Shown: one piece after another, positions 45,304 through 53,417 of the stretch | How positions within the stretch are numbered: position 1 is the first letter of the stretch | How the letters are laid out: each line of letters starts with the position of its first letter | Source of the DNA: Bacteroidaceae bacterium | Lineage (GTDB): Bacteria > Bacteroidota > Bacteroidia > Bacteroidales > Bacteroidaceae | Direction of reading: 5' to 3' | DNA: 53,417 nt | NCBI GenBank assembly: GCA_017557005.1 | Contig: JAFZFZ010000085.1 | Location: 1-53,417 of the forward strand | Program-made: the position numbers and the translations under genes | The notes under the pieces: model-generated | The model's database searches: none | Seen by the model: the letters and a program-made list of their open reading frames with translations, nothing else | What the model was told of the DNA's origin: nothing

Positions 45304-45322
45304 ACACAGTTGTCTCGATTTT

Positions 45323-45814
45323 TTGAACACTGAGGTATGCATGACCAATTGGTATGTAGGTAAGCGCATTATGGAGGATGTCTTATATAATCAGCGTGCC
45401 GAATATGGTAAGCAAGTATTGAGAAACTTATCTGCTCGTCTCACCGAAAGGTATGGCAGCGGATGGGGATACGAGAAACTGAAACATTGTGTACGCGCTG
45501 CGTACCTTTTTTCTGAGGAGGAGATTCGGTACGCAACGAGTACCCAATTGAATTGGACGCACCTCCGCATTTTAATGTCGGTCAAAGACCCACTTGAGAG
45601 ACAGTTCTATACACATATGTGTAGCCAAGAGCGTTGGGATACGCTTGGGTTGCCGGACATCTTTACCGAGAAAGATTTGGAAAGTGCCATCATTACCCAA
45701 ATCGAGGACTTCAAACGTGCGGAAAGGAAGTCTTTCAAATTCTCCGAGACTAATCTTTTGATGTTCCTGGCGGCGGAACTTACGATTGCAAATCCTTTTG
45801 CCCTGCTTTTGTGA
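45323..45814 (+). pseudogene. Truncated DUF1016 (YhcG-type) nuclease gene
   Basis: Residues 7-110 match the DUF1016 N-terminal domain (NWYVGKRIM, YGKQVLRNLSARLTERYG, QLNWTHLRILMSVKDPLERQFY). Then the usual linker of about 60 residues is missing, and DIFTEKDLESAIITQIEDF, which opens the PD-(D/E)XK domain, follows at once. The frame ends after LAAELTIANPFALLL without the nuclease core. Full-length members run near 350 aa; this is 163. Probably an internal deletion plus 3' loss, non-functional as a nuclease. Confidence 0.75.
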
Positions 45815-45979
45815 TTTACAGCACACCCAACAACTGATTGGTGTTCGTTTTTTGCTTCTACTCATATTGCCTTAAATGTTATGAGCGGTCACGACATCTC
45901 GTCATGCCACTCGGTTAAACATTATAAGGCTACAGATTTAGAATGTTGTATCATAATATTGAGATTGTTGTATAAGTTC

Positions 45980-46213
45980 TTATGCCTCTGCACCTATCTC
46001 ATAAAGGAACTCAGGTGCAAGATCTGCGCCATTGGCCCATTCTATGGTAACAGGAGTAAGTGCATACTGGATAAATTTCTTCTTGTCCAATAACTCACCA
46101 AAGACTTCACCAGTCAAGTGAGGTTGTAAATCTACCACTTTTCTTTTACCATCATTGAACGTGAGTGCCAACTCATATCCTTTGATATAATCTACATCAG
46201 TAACTTTCAACAT
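45980..46213 (-). CDS. DUF2442 protein
   Basis: A 77-aa protein (MLKVTDVDYIKGYELALTFNDG) of the DUF2442 family, likely a small beta-alpha protein. ATG 46213 is used; an extension overlapping the upstream gene is spurious. It starts 7 bp after the DUF4160 stop. The two families are commonly found side by side and have been proposed as a toxin-antitoxin-like pair, with the second gene as the likely partner; not proven here. Confidence 0.8.
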   Translation of the reverse strand: MLKVTDVDYIKGYELALTFNDGKRKVVDLQPHLTGEVFGELLDKKKFIQYALTPVTIEWANGADLAPEFLYEIGAEA

Positions 46214-46220
46214 AGTTCTA

Positions 46221-46478
46221 TTATTTAAGAGGTTCAAGTTTTTCAATCTTCTCTCCACGCTGCGCCTTTTCCCATAATAAGAGGATAGCATCCTCGTTTT
46301 GGTCAATCCATTCATTAACCTTGGCGATAACCTTTGCTGGTGCTTGTCCATCCACTACTCTGTCAATAACACTTATTGAGCACTCATAGTTTCCATAGTG
46401 AAAGTGTACATGAGGTGGATTGTGATCTTTCCAATAAAGATAAATGATGATTCCGTAAAATCTACATATCTCAGGCAT
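46221..46478 (-). CDS. DUF4160 protein
   Basis: An 85-aa protein with the family signature MPEICRFYGIIIYLYWKDHNPPHVHFHYG, including the conserved HxPPHxH motif. It leads the DUF4160-DUF2442 pair from its own promoter. Function is unknown; a toxin-antitoxin role is a family-level guess. Confidence 0.85.
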   Translation of the reverse strand: MPEICRFYGIIIYLYWKDHNPPHVHFHYGNYECSISVIDRVVDGQAPAKVIAKVNEWIDQNEDAILLLWEKAQRGEKIEKLEPLK

Positions 46479-46504
46479 AGCTTATTTTTTTTTATTGATT
46501 ATTG

Positions 46505-46535
46505 CAAAGGTATGGTTTAATGATTAAATAAACAA
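46505..46535 (-). promoter_or_regulatory. Promoter of the DUF4160-DUF2442 pair
   Basis: Minus strand: perfect -7 TACCTTTG (46512-46505), -33 TTG (46535-46533), 20 nt apart. Confidence 0.75.
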
Positions 46536-46930
46536 GTTTGCCCCTAAATATCTTTGATAAGAAGCCAATATCTAAACAATAATAACTTCAATGTTTTCAT
46601 TTTTCGGAAAATTAAACTAATTTCGCACCATCGCTCGCGCCGAATGCTCAATGAGTGGGTTCGTGGGTGGGCGATGACATATTGAAAGAAAGACGTTTGC
46701 TGCGTCTTGTTTTTGGCTTATCAAAACTTAGGAACTTTTGAATAGGAGTCGAAAATAAGATTAAGGTAGATGTCTGCGTGGTATGTATATATACCCGCTC
46801 TATACACCATCCCCTTGAACGGGGAGGTGTATGGAGTTGTTCATAGTATATACATTTTCGGCGCGGGATCTACGTTACTTGTTTACTCCTATGGGTTTCC
46901 TAAGACCTTGATAAGCGACAAGTGACGGCG

Positions 46931-46996
46931 GACTCCCGCGTTTTTCTTTTGCTATGTCCAACCAACAGAAGAAAAACACATCCGTACTTGGGAGTC
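46931..46996. repeat. Inverted repeat upstream of the helicase gene
   Basis: GACTCCC (46931-46937) pairs with GGGAGTC (46990-46996), and GTTTTTCTT (46940-46948) with AAGAAAAAC (46969-46977). It ends 27 bp before the helicase ATG and could be an operator or part of a leader fold. Confidence 0.6.
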
Positions 46997-47023
46997 AGCG
47001 GAGCATAAGATGTGCAGCACACG

Positions 47024-50000
47024 ATGTCCGTACATTCCAAGTTCTTCAATAATGCTGCTGGCCATACTCTCTTTGATAAGCTCAAGGGTATCGCTTCGCA
47101 GATGACCTCTTTTGACCGCTTTCTTGCCGTGGTCGGTTTCTTCCGTTCGTCAGGTTACTTTAAGCTGCGCCGTGAGTTAGGCGATATCTCAGAGATTAAG
47201 ATATTGGTAGGTATCAATATCGATGATATATTCCGCAAGCACAACAAGGCATTGCTTATGCTTGCCGATGAAGAAAAGGCCAAGGAAATTTATAGCGCTG
47301 ACTTCAAGGATGACATACTCAATGCAGAATATTCGCCCGAGATAGAACAAGGCATACTGCAAATGTGTGAAGACCTAGCTTCGGGTCGTTTGCAGATGCG
47401 TATCCATGCGACAAAGAATCTGCATGCCAAGTTTTACTTATGCTTACCCGAGAACCATAGTGAGCATACCGATGGTTGGGTCATTATGGGTTCGTCGAAT
47501 ATATCTGAATCAGGCTTAGGCATTAAGCAACCACCACAGTACGAACTCAATGTGGCGATGAAGGACTTTGACGATGTCAAGTATTGCTCCGATGAGTTTT
47601 GGAATCTATGGAACGAAGCCATACCCATCACTGCTGATGACATAGACCTATATAAGAAAAAGACATACCTTGGCTATCAGCCTACTCCCTACGAACTATA
47701 TATAAAGGTATTAATCGATACTTTCGGTGACCAGGTGGAAGATGACTTCACCGTACAGTTGCCCAATGGTGTGAAGGACTTGAAATATCAGAAAGATGCC
47801 GTTATCCAAGGCTATCAGATGCTGATGCAACACAACGGCTTGTTTCTTGCCGATGTAGTGGGTCTTGGTAAGACGATGATTGCAACGATGATTGCTAAGC
47901 GTTTCATTGAGTCGAATGGTAAAAATACCAATATATTAGTGGTATTTCCTCCCGCTCTTGAAGATAACTGGCGAAATACTTTCAAGCTATTTGACATCTA
48001 CAAGAAAGCACAGTTTGTCACCAACGGCAGTCTGTCGAAGATTCTTGAGGGACGCGACCAATATAAGGACAAGGAAGAGTTTGACCTCATCATTGTGGAT
48101 GAAGCACACGGTTTCCGTAGCGACAGTTCGGGCAAGTATGATGAACTACAGAAGATTTGCAAATCGCCTTGTGCCAATGTAGGACTGCTCCGCAGCACAC
48201 AGAAAAAGGTAATGTTGCTCTCGGCTACTCCGCTCAACAACCGCCCTGAGGATTTGCTTAACCAGTTGCTATTGTTTCAAAACAGTCAGAGTTGCACCAT
48301 TGATGGAGTTCCTAATTTGAAAGGCTTTTTCTCGCCCCTCGTCTTTGAGTACAAGAAGTTGATGCGTGAGCGCGATCAGCGCGATGTGACCTCCGAGGTG
48401 GACAAGATATACGAAGATATTCGTAGCAAGGTTATCGACAAAGTGACGGTGCGCCGTACAAGAAATAATATCCTCAACGACCCTGACTATAAGGCCGACA
48501 TCAAGTCGCAAGGTATTATCTTCCCTAACATCTTGCCACCCAACGAACTGGAATATTTTATGGACGCTGACACCAGTTCGCGTTTCTATGAAACCCTAAA
48601 GCAACTGACCGACGGAAAGTCTGAAGACAACCCCACAGGCAAAGGACTTGACTATGCCCGATATCGTGCCGTGGAGTTCCTCAAACCTGAATACCGCAGC
48701 AAATATAAGAATGCAGTACACATTGGCCAGACTTTGGCAGGCATCTATCGCATACACATGGTAAAGCGATTAGAGAGCTCTTTCTACGCCTTCAAGAAGT
48801 CGCTTCGCACACTTCTTCGTATCACTACTGATATGATTAAGATGTTCGATGAGGACAAAGTTATTATCGCACCCGACTTGAAAGTAAAAGACCTTCAAGC
48901 AAAGGATATGGAGCTTGATGAGATTCTCGAATATGCCGTATCAAAGGGTCTTGCAGTGGAGGATATATTGTTTACTGCAGATGCTTTCGATCCTGCATTC
49001 CTCGACATGCTCCATCACGACCGCAAGATATTGGAACGCCTCAATGCCGATTGGGACAAGGAGAATGATGACCCTAAGTTTGACAAGTTCCGCGAGAATC
49101 TTATCGATGTTTTCTTTAATACGACTATCAATCCATCGGGCAAATTGGTGCTGTTCTCCGAGAGTGTAGATACACTGACATATCTCTATCGTCGACTTAC
49201 CGAGGAGATGGGGCGCACAGATGTGTTGATGGTGACCGCAGCCAATCGCAACCGTCTATCGCAAACCATCAAGGAGAACTTTGATGCCAACTTTGATAGC
49301 GATTCCATGAGGTACAACATTATCATTACCTCTGATGTATTGGCCGAAGGTGTCAACCTGCATCGTTCCAATGTGATTGTCAATTATGATTCCCCCTGGA
49401 ATGCTACACGATTGATGCAGCGTATTGGTCGTGTCAACCGTATTGGTTCAGTGGCACCGAATATATACAACTATATGTTCTATCCCTCACAGCAGGGCGA
49501 CAAGGAGATAAAACTATACAAGAATGCCCTTGTCAAGTTACAAGGTTTCCATTCGGCTTTTGGTGAGGATGCGCAAATCTACTCCAAGGAGGAGATTGTA
49601 AAGGAGTTCCAGATGTTCGATAACAATGTAAAAGACAGCATCGACAAGAAGATTGCCTTATTGCGTGAGGTGCGTGAACTCTACAACAGCGACCGTAAGC
49701 TGTATCACAAAATCAAGGCACTGCCCATGAAGAGCCGTGTAATGCGTGATACTGGCAAGCATAGTGGCAAGTCCGTCATCTTTGTCTCTTCCAATGTGAA
49801 GACTGAGTTCTATTTGGCGACTCCAACAGGTGTTGAGATTATCGACTTCCTTGAGGCGGTAAAATATCTAAAAGCGAAACCCGAAGAACAGCCGGTGCCA
49901 TTCAAAAATGAAGAGCAACATTACAGACATGTCAATAGAGCGTTGGATCAATATACCACCGAGTATGTTGAGGCAGCCGACTCGGCATCGATTAATCGTA

Positions 50001-50323
50001 CCGACCTTGATAAGACTTCGCTCGAAGCCAACAAGTTCCTGCGCACCATCAAGCAGATAACCACCGATAGTGAACTGAAAGCGCAATGCGATGTACTGAT
50101 GGGATATATCAATGAGGGTATCTATGCCCAACTCCCTCGCTACTTGAAAGCCTTGTCACGAGAATATAAGAACGACCGTGCCAAAATGAAGCAGGACGAA
50201 TACAGCTTGCAAAACAAAATTTCCGAATTGCTTGGTGAGTATCAGACGATGAACAAGGAACAACGCCACGATGCCCAAGACATTTCCAATCCGCAAATCA
50301 TAATAAGTGAAACCTTTGTGTAA
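47024..50323 (+). CDS. PLD-nuclease/Snf2-type helicase of a restriction-like system
   Basis: A 1099-aa fusion. Residues 1-180 form a phospholipase-D-type domain with HxK (His134, Lys136) and GSSN (156-159), as in BfiI-like restriction nucleases. A superfamily-2 helicase follows: DVVGLGKT (277-284), DEAH (359-362), SATP (400-403), and motif V-VI VLAEGVNL...QRIGRVNRIG near residue 790. The last 250 residues are helical and unassigned. The methyltransferase gene follows after 60 bp. Together they suggest an ATP-dependent restriction enzyme separated into motor/nuclease and modification subunits. ATG 47024 is preferred over a GTG at 47012. Confidence 0.85.
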   Translation: MSVHSKFFNNAAGHTLFDKLKGIASQMTSFDRFLAVVGFFRSSGYFKLRRELGDISEIKILVGINIDDIFRKHNKALLMLADEEKAKEIYSADFKDDILNAEYSPEIEQGILQMCEDLASGRLQMRIHATKNLHAKFYLCLPENHSEHTDGWVIMGSSNISESGLGIKQPPQYELNVAMKDFDDVKYCSDEFWNLWNEAIPITADDIDLYKKKTYLGYQPTPYELYIKVLIDTFGDQVEDDFTVQLPNGVKDLKYQKDAVIQGYQMLMQHNGLFLADVVGLGKTMIATMIAKRFIESNGKNTNILVVFPPALEDNWRNTFKLFDIYKKAQFVTNGSLSKILEGRDQYKDKEEFDLIIVDEAHGFRSDSSGKYDELQKICKSPCANVGLLRSTQKKVMLLSATPLNNRPEDLLNQLLLFQNSQSCTIDGVPNLKGFFSPLVFEYKKLMRERDQRDVTSEVDKIYEDIRSKVIDKVTVRRTRNNILNDPDYKADIKSQGIIFPNILPPNELEYFMDADTSSRFYETLKQLTDGKSEDNPTGKGLDYARYRAVEFLKPEYRSKYKNAVHIGQTLAGIYRIHMVKRLESSFYAFKKSLRTLLRITTDMIKMFDEDKVIIAPDLKVKDLQAKDMELDEILEYAVSKGLAVEDILFTADAFDPAFLDMLHHDRKILERLNADWDKENDDPKFDKFRENLIDVFFNTTINPSGKLVLFSESVDTLTYLYRRLTEEMGRTDVLMVTAANRNRLSQTIKENFDANFDSDSMRYNIIITSDVLAEGVNLHRSNVIVNYDSPWNATRLMQRIGRVNRIGSVAPNIYNYMFYPSQQGDKEIKLYKNALVKLQGFHSAFGEDAQIYSKEEIVKEFQMFDNNVKDSIDKKIALLREVRELYNSDRKLYHKIKALPMKSRVMRDTGKHSGKSVIFVSSNVKTEFYLATPTGVEIIDFLEAVKYLKAKPEEQPVPFKNEEQHYRHVNRALDQYTTEYVEAADSASINRTDLDKTSLEANKFLRTIKQITTDSELKAQCDVLMGYINEGIYAQLPRYLKALSREYKNDRAKMKQDEYSLQNKISELLGEYQTMNKEQRHDAQDISNPQIIISETFV

Positions 50324-50332
50324 ATAAGCAAA

Positions 50333-50363
50333 TGTCATTCTGAGCGAAAGCGAAGAATCTCAT
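50333..50363. repeat. ATTCTGAGCGAAAGCGAAGAAT-type dispersed repeat
   Basis: The 31-bp word starts TGTCATTCTGAGCG and ends CGAAGAATCTCAT, with ATTCT and AGAAT at its ends able to pair. Similar short words are scattered between genes in many bacteria. It occupies half of the helicase-methyltransferase spacer. Confidence 0.6.
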
Positions 50364-50383
50364 AAAAACAAAACAAGACTACT

Positions 50384-53308
50384 ATGGCAACCACATATAC
50401 ACCCGATAGTTTGAGAAACCTGTTCCAATCATCTTTCAACTTGGCTCAATGGTATAGTTTCTTACAACACTTCTTCAATGCAACAGAGTTAAAGAGTACT
50501 CCCGAAAGAATCATTGAGAACACATCTGATGAGGGATACTATTTAGGCAATATAGACACCACCGATAGTTACCGTATTGGTTTGTTTCAATACAACATAT
50601 TAAAAGGCTCTGTTGCCAACAAGCGTGTGGGGCTTCGCAATCTTGTACGCTCATTCATCAATCCCACTTGGGGAGAGTTTGATGCAGCGTTGGTAGTCTT
50701 CGATAGTGGCGACCATTGGCGTTTGTCATTCATCTGTGATATTAAGGACGAAGCAACATCGCCCAAGCGATATACATACGTATTCGGTAGTGATGATTTG
50801 TTGTACCGAACACCTATTGAGCGTTTCAACTTCTTGAAGAAGAAGGGTGTATCGTTTGAAAACCTGAAAACTGCCTTCTCTGTTGAAGCTCTTTCTGATG
50901 AGTTCTTCGATAAATACCGTGAGCAATACGCAGACTTTATCCAGTATGTTACAGGTAAGCGTTTTGTTAAAGTGGGTAGCAAGTGGGAAGAGAAGATCTT
51001 GGGTGAGCCTAATGCTGCATTGATGCAAGCCTTTGGTCACGATGAGAAGAAGATACGTGACTATGTAAAGAAGATGATGGGACGAATCACCTTCCTGCAC
51101 TTCTTGCAGCGCAAAGGCTGGATGTGTGGCGACCTCAACTATATGCAGAATATGTTTGAGAACTCAGCATACAAGAACGATTATCTTGATTCTGTGCTTG
51201 AACCTTTGTTCTTCGGTATCTTGAATACTAAACCTGCGGAACGTGAAGCACTGTTTGCTGATTACGGCTGGGATAAGTCTTTGCTTGCCGAGTGGAAAGA
51301 TATTCCATACCTTAATGGTGGATTGTTTGAGCGTGATGCGGAAGACGAACCAGAGAGCCGTTTCCCTGCCGAATACTTCAAACGCTTGTTCCAGTTCTTC
51401 AGCGAATATAACTTCACCATTGATGAGAATGACCCCAACGATGCAGAAGTGGGTGTAGATCCCGAAATGTTGGGTAAAATCTTTGAGAACCTGCTTGAAG
51501 ATAACAAGGATAAAGGTGCATTCTACACTCCCAAAGAGATTGTACGCTACATGTGTAAGGAATCGCTTATTGCCTACCTTGAGACCAACACAAGCGTTGC
51601 AAAGGACAAGATTCGCCAGTTTGTGCTTTCTCCCGAGGAGGGCGTTGCTGATATACCAGAGAATAAGAAACCCAAACTTCTTGCAGCACTTGAAGAAGTT
51701 AAGATTTGTGACCCAGCCATCGGTTCAGGCGCATTCCCTATGGGTTTGCTCAACGAGTTGTTGCATTGTCGTGAGGTGTTGAGTGGAGAACATTATGACC
51801 GAGCAGAAATCAAGAAGAGTATTATCCAAAACAATATCTACGGTGTGGATATTGAGAAAGGTGCAGTAGATATTGCTCGTCTGCGCTTTTGGCTTTCTAT
51901 CGTGGTAGATGAAGAGACGCCATCGCCATTGCCTAACCTTGATTATAAGATTATGCAGGGCAATTCGCTTATCGAGAGTTTTATGGGCGTGGATTTGAGC
52001 AAACTTACTTACGAAAAGGTATATAAGAAAGACAAAGGAGAGATTTCTCTCTTCGATGATGAGAAAAATCGCTTACAAAAGACCGTTTTATACCTTCTAT
52101 CAGCATATTACTCTTGCAGCGACCACGACAGAAAAGTGAAGTTGCAACAGGAGATTTCAGACACTATCAACAAGCAGTTGGAGGCACAAGCATACGACCC
52201 AACTATTCTTGCCAAACTCAAAGACATCAACCTTGCCGAGAATAATAATTTCTTCCTATGGCACACTTGGTTCAGCGATGTATTCAATCGAGACGACAAA
52301 GAGGGCTTTGACATTGTAATTGGTAATCCACCGTATATTACATATAGAGGTAAAGAAAAAAACTCCATTTCAGATAGTGAGTTAAATAATTTAATTGCGA
52401 CTTATACCCATTCCGCAGAGTATAAGGTAAATAGTTATGCTTTATTTACTGAAGCTGGTATTAATATTTGCAATGTTCGAGGTACAATATCTTATATAAT
52501 CCCAGGCACTATATTACAAAATGATTACCTCAAAAAAATACGAGAGTTTTTAGTGTGCAAAAATCAAATTAAGGAAATTGTTTCATTTAGTAATAAAGTA
52601 TTTGATGCTGTAACAGATTCCATTATTCTTAGGTGTAAAAAAGGGTTTGTTGAGAATAATACAATGTTATTCAAGCGTGTTTCTGATTTATCTTTAGTAC
52701 CCACGGAAGAAAAGGAGTTTGCTACAGGAGAATGGGATAATTCTGATAAGTTATATGTAATAGATTTAAAGTCCACTTCTGCTGATTCTGTTATATTTTC
52801 TAAAATGGAAGCATCTGGTTTAAAGGTGGAAGATTATTATAAAATTTATGTTGGTATAGTTGCTAAAGGCATAAAGCAATTCCTATCAAATACAAAAGAC
52901 ACAATCTATCACAAGAAATACTTACAAGGTAAACACATTGCACCATATCAGATAATTTTCAAATCTGTATACATCAATTTTATACCAGAGTTACTTCATA
53001 GCAATACAGATCAATTTGTTTATGAGCAGAAGGAGAAGATACTTGTCCGTAAAACGGGTAATATACTAATGGCTTCGCTTGATAGCGAGCAATATTATAC
53101 GGACCAAAGCCTATATAACCTATATTTGAAACCCAATAAATGGTATAATAATAAGGTCTTATTAGCGATTCTTAATTCTAAGCTCTTAAATTATTACTAC
53201 AATAAAAAACTAATAACTAACGCTGATGTATTTCCATATATTAAAGGCGTGCATTTGAAGATGTTTCCATTACCGCAGATACTGTTTCAAAAAGTGTGTC
53301 TGCTTTAA
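50384..53308 (+). CDS. Eco57I-like N6-adenine methyltransferase, C-terminus cut
   Basis: A 974-residue frame. A poorly known N-terminal region (1-370) contains FDAALVVFDSGDHWRLSFICDIKD, possibly a remnant PD-(D/E)XK-like fold. Then GAFYTPKEIVRYM, SAM motif I CDPAIGSGAF (about 445-455), NNIYGVDIEKGAVDIARLR, and the catalytic NPPY near residue 648. Everything after about 52330 is the target-recognition half and is distinctly richer in A and T. The protein stops at LPQILFQKVCLL; the last residues coincide with what looks like an insertion-sequence end, so the normal C-terminus is probably lost. It would protect host DNA from the helicase partner, if still active. Confidence 0.85.
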   Translation: MATTYTPDSLRNLFQSSFNLAQWYSFLQHFFNATELKSTPERIIENTSDEGYYLGNIDTTDSYRIGLFQYNILKGSVANKRVGLRNLVRSFINPTWGEFDAALVVFDSGDHWRLSFICDIKDEATSPKRYTYVFGSDDLLYRTPIERFNFLKKKGVSFENLKTAFSVEALSDEFFDKYREQYADFIQYVTGKRFVKVGSKWEEKILGEPNAALMQAFGHDEKKIRDYVKKMMGRITFLHFLQRKGWMCGDLNYMQNMFENSAYKNDYLDSVLEPLFFGILNTKPAEREALFADYGWDKSLLAEWKDIPYLNGGLFERDAEDEPESRFPAEYFKRLFQFFSEYNFTIDENDPNDAEVGVDPEMLGKIFENLLEDNKDKGAFYTPKEIVRYMCKESLIAYLETNTSVAKDKIRQFVLSPEEGVADIPENKKPKLLAALEEVKICDPAIGSGAFPMGLLNELLHCREVLSGEHYDRAEIKKSIIQNNIYGVDIEKGAVDIARLRFWLSIVVDEETPSPLPNLDYKIMQGNSLIESFMGVDLSKLTYEKVYKKDKGEISLFDDEKNRLQKTVLYLLSAYYSCSDHDRKVKLQQEISDTINKQLEAQAYDPTILAKLKDINLAENNNFFLWHTWFSDVFNRDDKEGFDIVIGNPPYITYRGKEKNSISDSELNNLIATYTHSAEYKVNSYALFTEAGINICNVRGTISYIIPGTILQNDYLKKIREFLVCKNQIKEIVSFSNKVFDAVTDSIILRCKKGFVENNTMLFKRVSDLSLVPTEEKEFATGEWDNSDKLYVIDLKSTSADSVIFSKMEASGLKVEDYYKIYVGIVAKGIKQFLSNTKDTIYHKKYLQGKHIAPYQIIFKSVYINFIPELLHSNTDQFVYEQKEKILVRKTGNILMASLDSEQYYTDQSLYNLYLKPNKWYNNKVLLAILNSKLLNYYYNKKLITNADVFPYIKGVHLKMFPLPQILFQKVCLL

Positions 53309-53417
53309 GTAGTAAAAAAGGACCAGCCATGTTTGGCTAGTCCTGACAAGTTTGTAATTTTGGGTGTCCAAATCAAAAATTACAACTTATGTTACTTACA
53401 AAGGAACAAATTTCTGA
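53281..53417 (+). mobile_element. Left end of an insertion sequence (partial)
   Basis: The methyltransferase loses homology at ACTGTTTCAAAAAGTGTG (53281 on), a sequence of insertion-sequence-end type. A hairpin GGACCAGCC/GGCTAGTCC (53320-53343) with T6 on the minus strand and a second one GTAATTTT/AAAATTAC follow, then a start codon at 53389. The element runs beyond the window, so its family cannot be named. Confidence 0.55.
53389..53417 (+). CDS. Start of a probable transposase (partial)
   Basis: ATG at 53389 opens MLLTKEQIS and runs off the window edge. The call as a transposase rests only on its position behind the apparent insertion-sequence end. Confidence 0.4.

Larger units (their letters stand above)
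44020..45322. other. 1.3-kb gene-poor region upstream of grpE
   Basis: No convincing gene. It holds two TACTGACACGnTGT words (44048, 44131), TGACA-CGA-TGTCA (44051-44063), a hairpin ATATCC-TTAC-GGATAT (44107-44122), AGGTGTCGGT/ACCGACACCT (44232-44241 and 44279-44288), two TAGATTTATCAGA words near 44770 and 44810, a repeat element (44933-44991) and the nested hairpins at 45215-45303. A 77-codon frame at 44644-44877 shows no family and looks accidental. Confidence 0.6.
46479..47023. other. Spacer between DUF4160 and the helicase gene
   Basis: No gene seen in these 545 bp. It holds the DUF4160 promoter, a hairpin at 46802-46832 (ATACACC/GGTGTAT with TCCCC/GGGGA) and a longer inverted repeat at 46931-46996 directly before the helicase start. 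Confidence 0.6.

Noticed and set aside
46900..47085. Minus-strand open frame of 61 codons
   Set aside because: Overlaps the helicase start and its upstream inverted repeat; no family.

Overview
The window reads as a chromosome segment of a gut-type Bacteroidales bacterium (Bacteroidaceae/Prevotellaceae-like). Supporting signs: many start regions carry the Bacteroidetes promoter pair TTTG (or TTG), 19-20 nt, then TAnnTTTG; Shine-Dalgarno sequences are rare; and the gene content is typical (S9 dipeptidyl peptidase, DUF5723 barrel, GH28, GH109-like oxidoreductase, type B gliding/T9SS C-terminal domain, RavA/ViaA, LysO, HU-SPOR protein). No rRNA, tRNA or CRISPR array was seen. A species cannot be named from the sequence alone.

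Layout. 1-7411: minus-strand housekeeping block (ansA, S9 peptidase, L-threonine aldolase, ketopantoate reductase, folC). The folC leader is an array of mini-hairpins with a 20-bp period. 7525-9343: a DUF308/HdeD membrane protein and galE, convergent with glyA (9370-10650). 10798-16692: a cobalamin riboswitch before a BtuG-like lipoprotein, then a radical SAM protein, an S37-type peptidase, a BtuD/FecE-type ATPase and a GH28 lipoprotein. 16704-17633: LysO-type exporter. 17785-19371: a complete trp attenuator (leader peptide with WWW, three competing RNA segments, terminator) in front of TrpB2. 19433-21794: porin-like barrel and glutamate formimidoyltransferase. 21826-26619: minus-strand FHA, HU-SPOR, free Met-sulfoxide reductase, nucleoside phosphorylase and TPR/PD40 genes. 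26746-30476: TtcA, then the ViaA/RavA pair. 30599-36364: a 1018-aa lipoprotein without tryptophan, a DUF5723 barrel and a GH109-like protein. 36378-38125: YihY/BrkB membrane protein and RNase P RNA. 38242-44019: type B C-terminal-domain protein coupled to uvrA, and grpE-dnaJ.

44020-53417 is an accessory region. It holds a gene-poor stretch of about 1.3 kb with several inverted repeats, a decayed DUF1016 gene, a DUF4160/DUF2442 pair of toxin-antitoxin type, and a two-gene restriction-like system: a PLD-nuclease/Snf2-type helicase and an Eco57I-like adenine methyltransferase. The methyltransferase shows an abrupt AT-rich shift at its target-recognition half and appears cut near its C-terminus by an insertion sequence that runs off the window.

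Most notable signals: (1) the variable-stem, constant-linker hairpin array before folC; (2) the trp attenuator in front of a lone trpB2; (3) the two-gene helicase/methyltransferase system with its mosaic recognition domain; (4) the alternative hairpins at 45215-45303; (5) repeat-filled spacers inside operons (panE, ftcD, dnaJ), one of which is translated.
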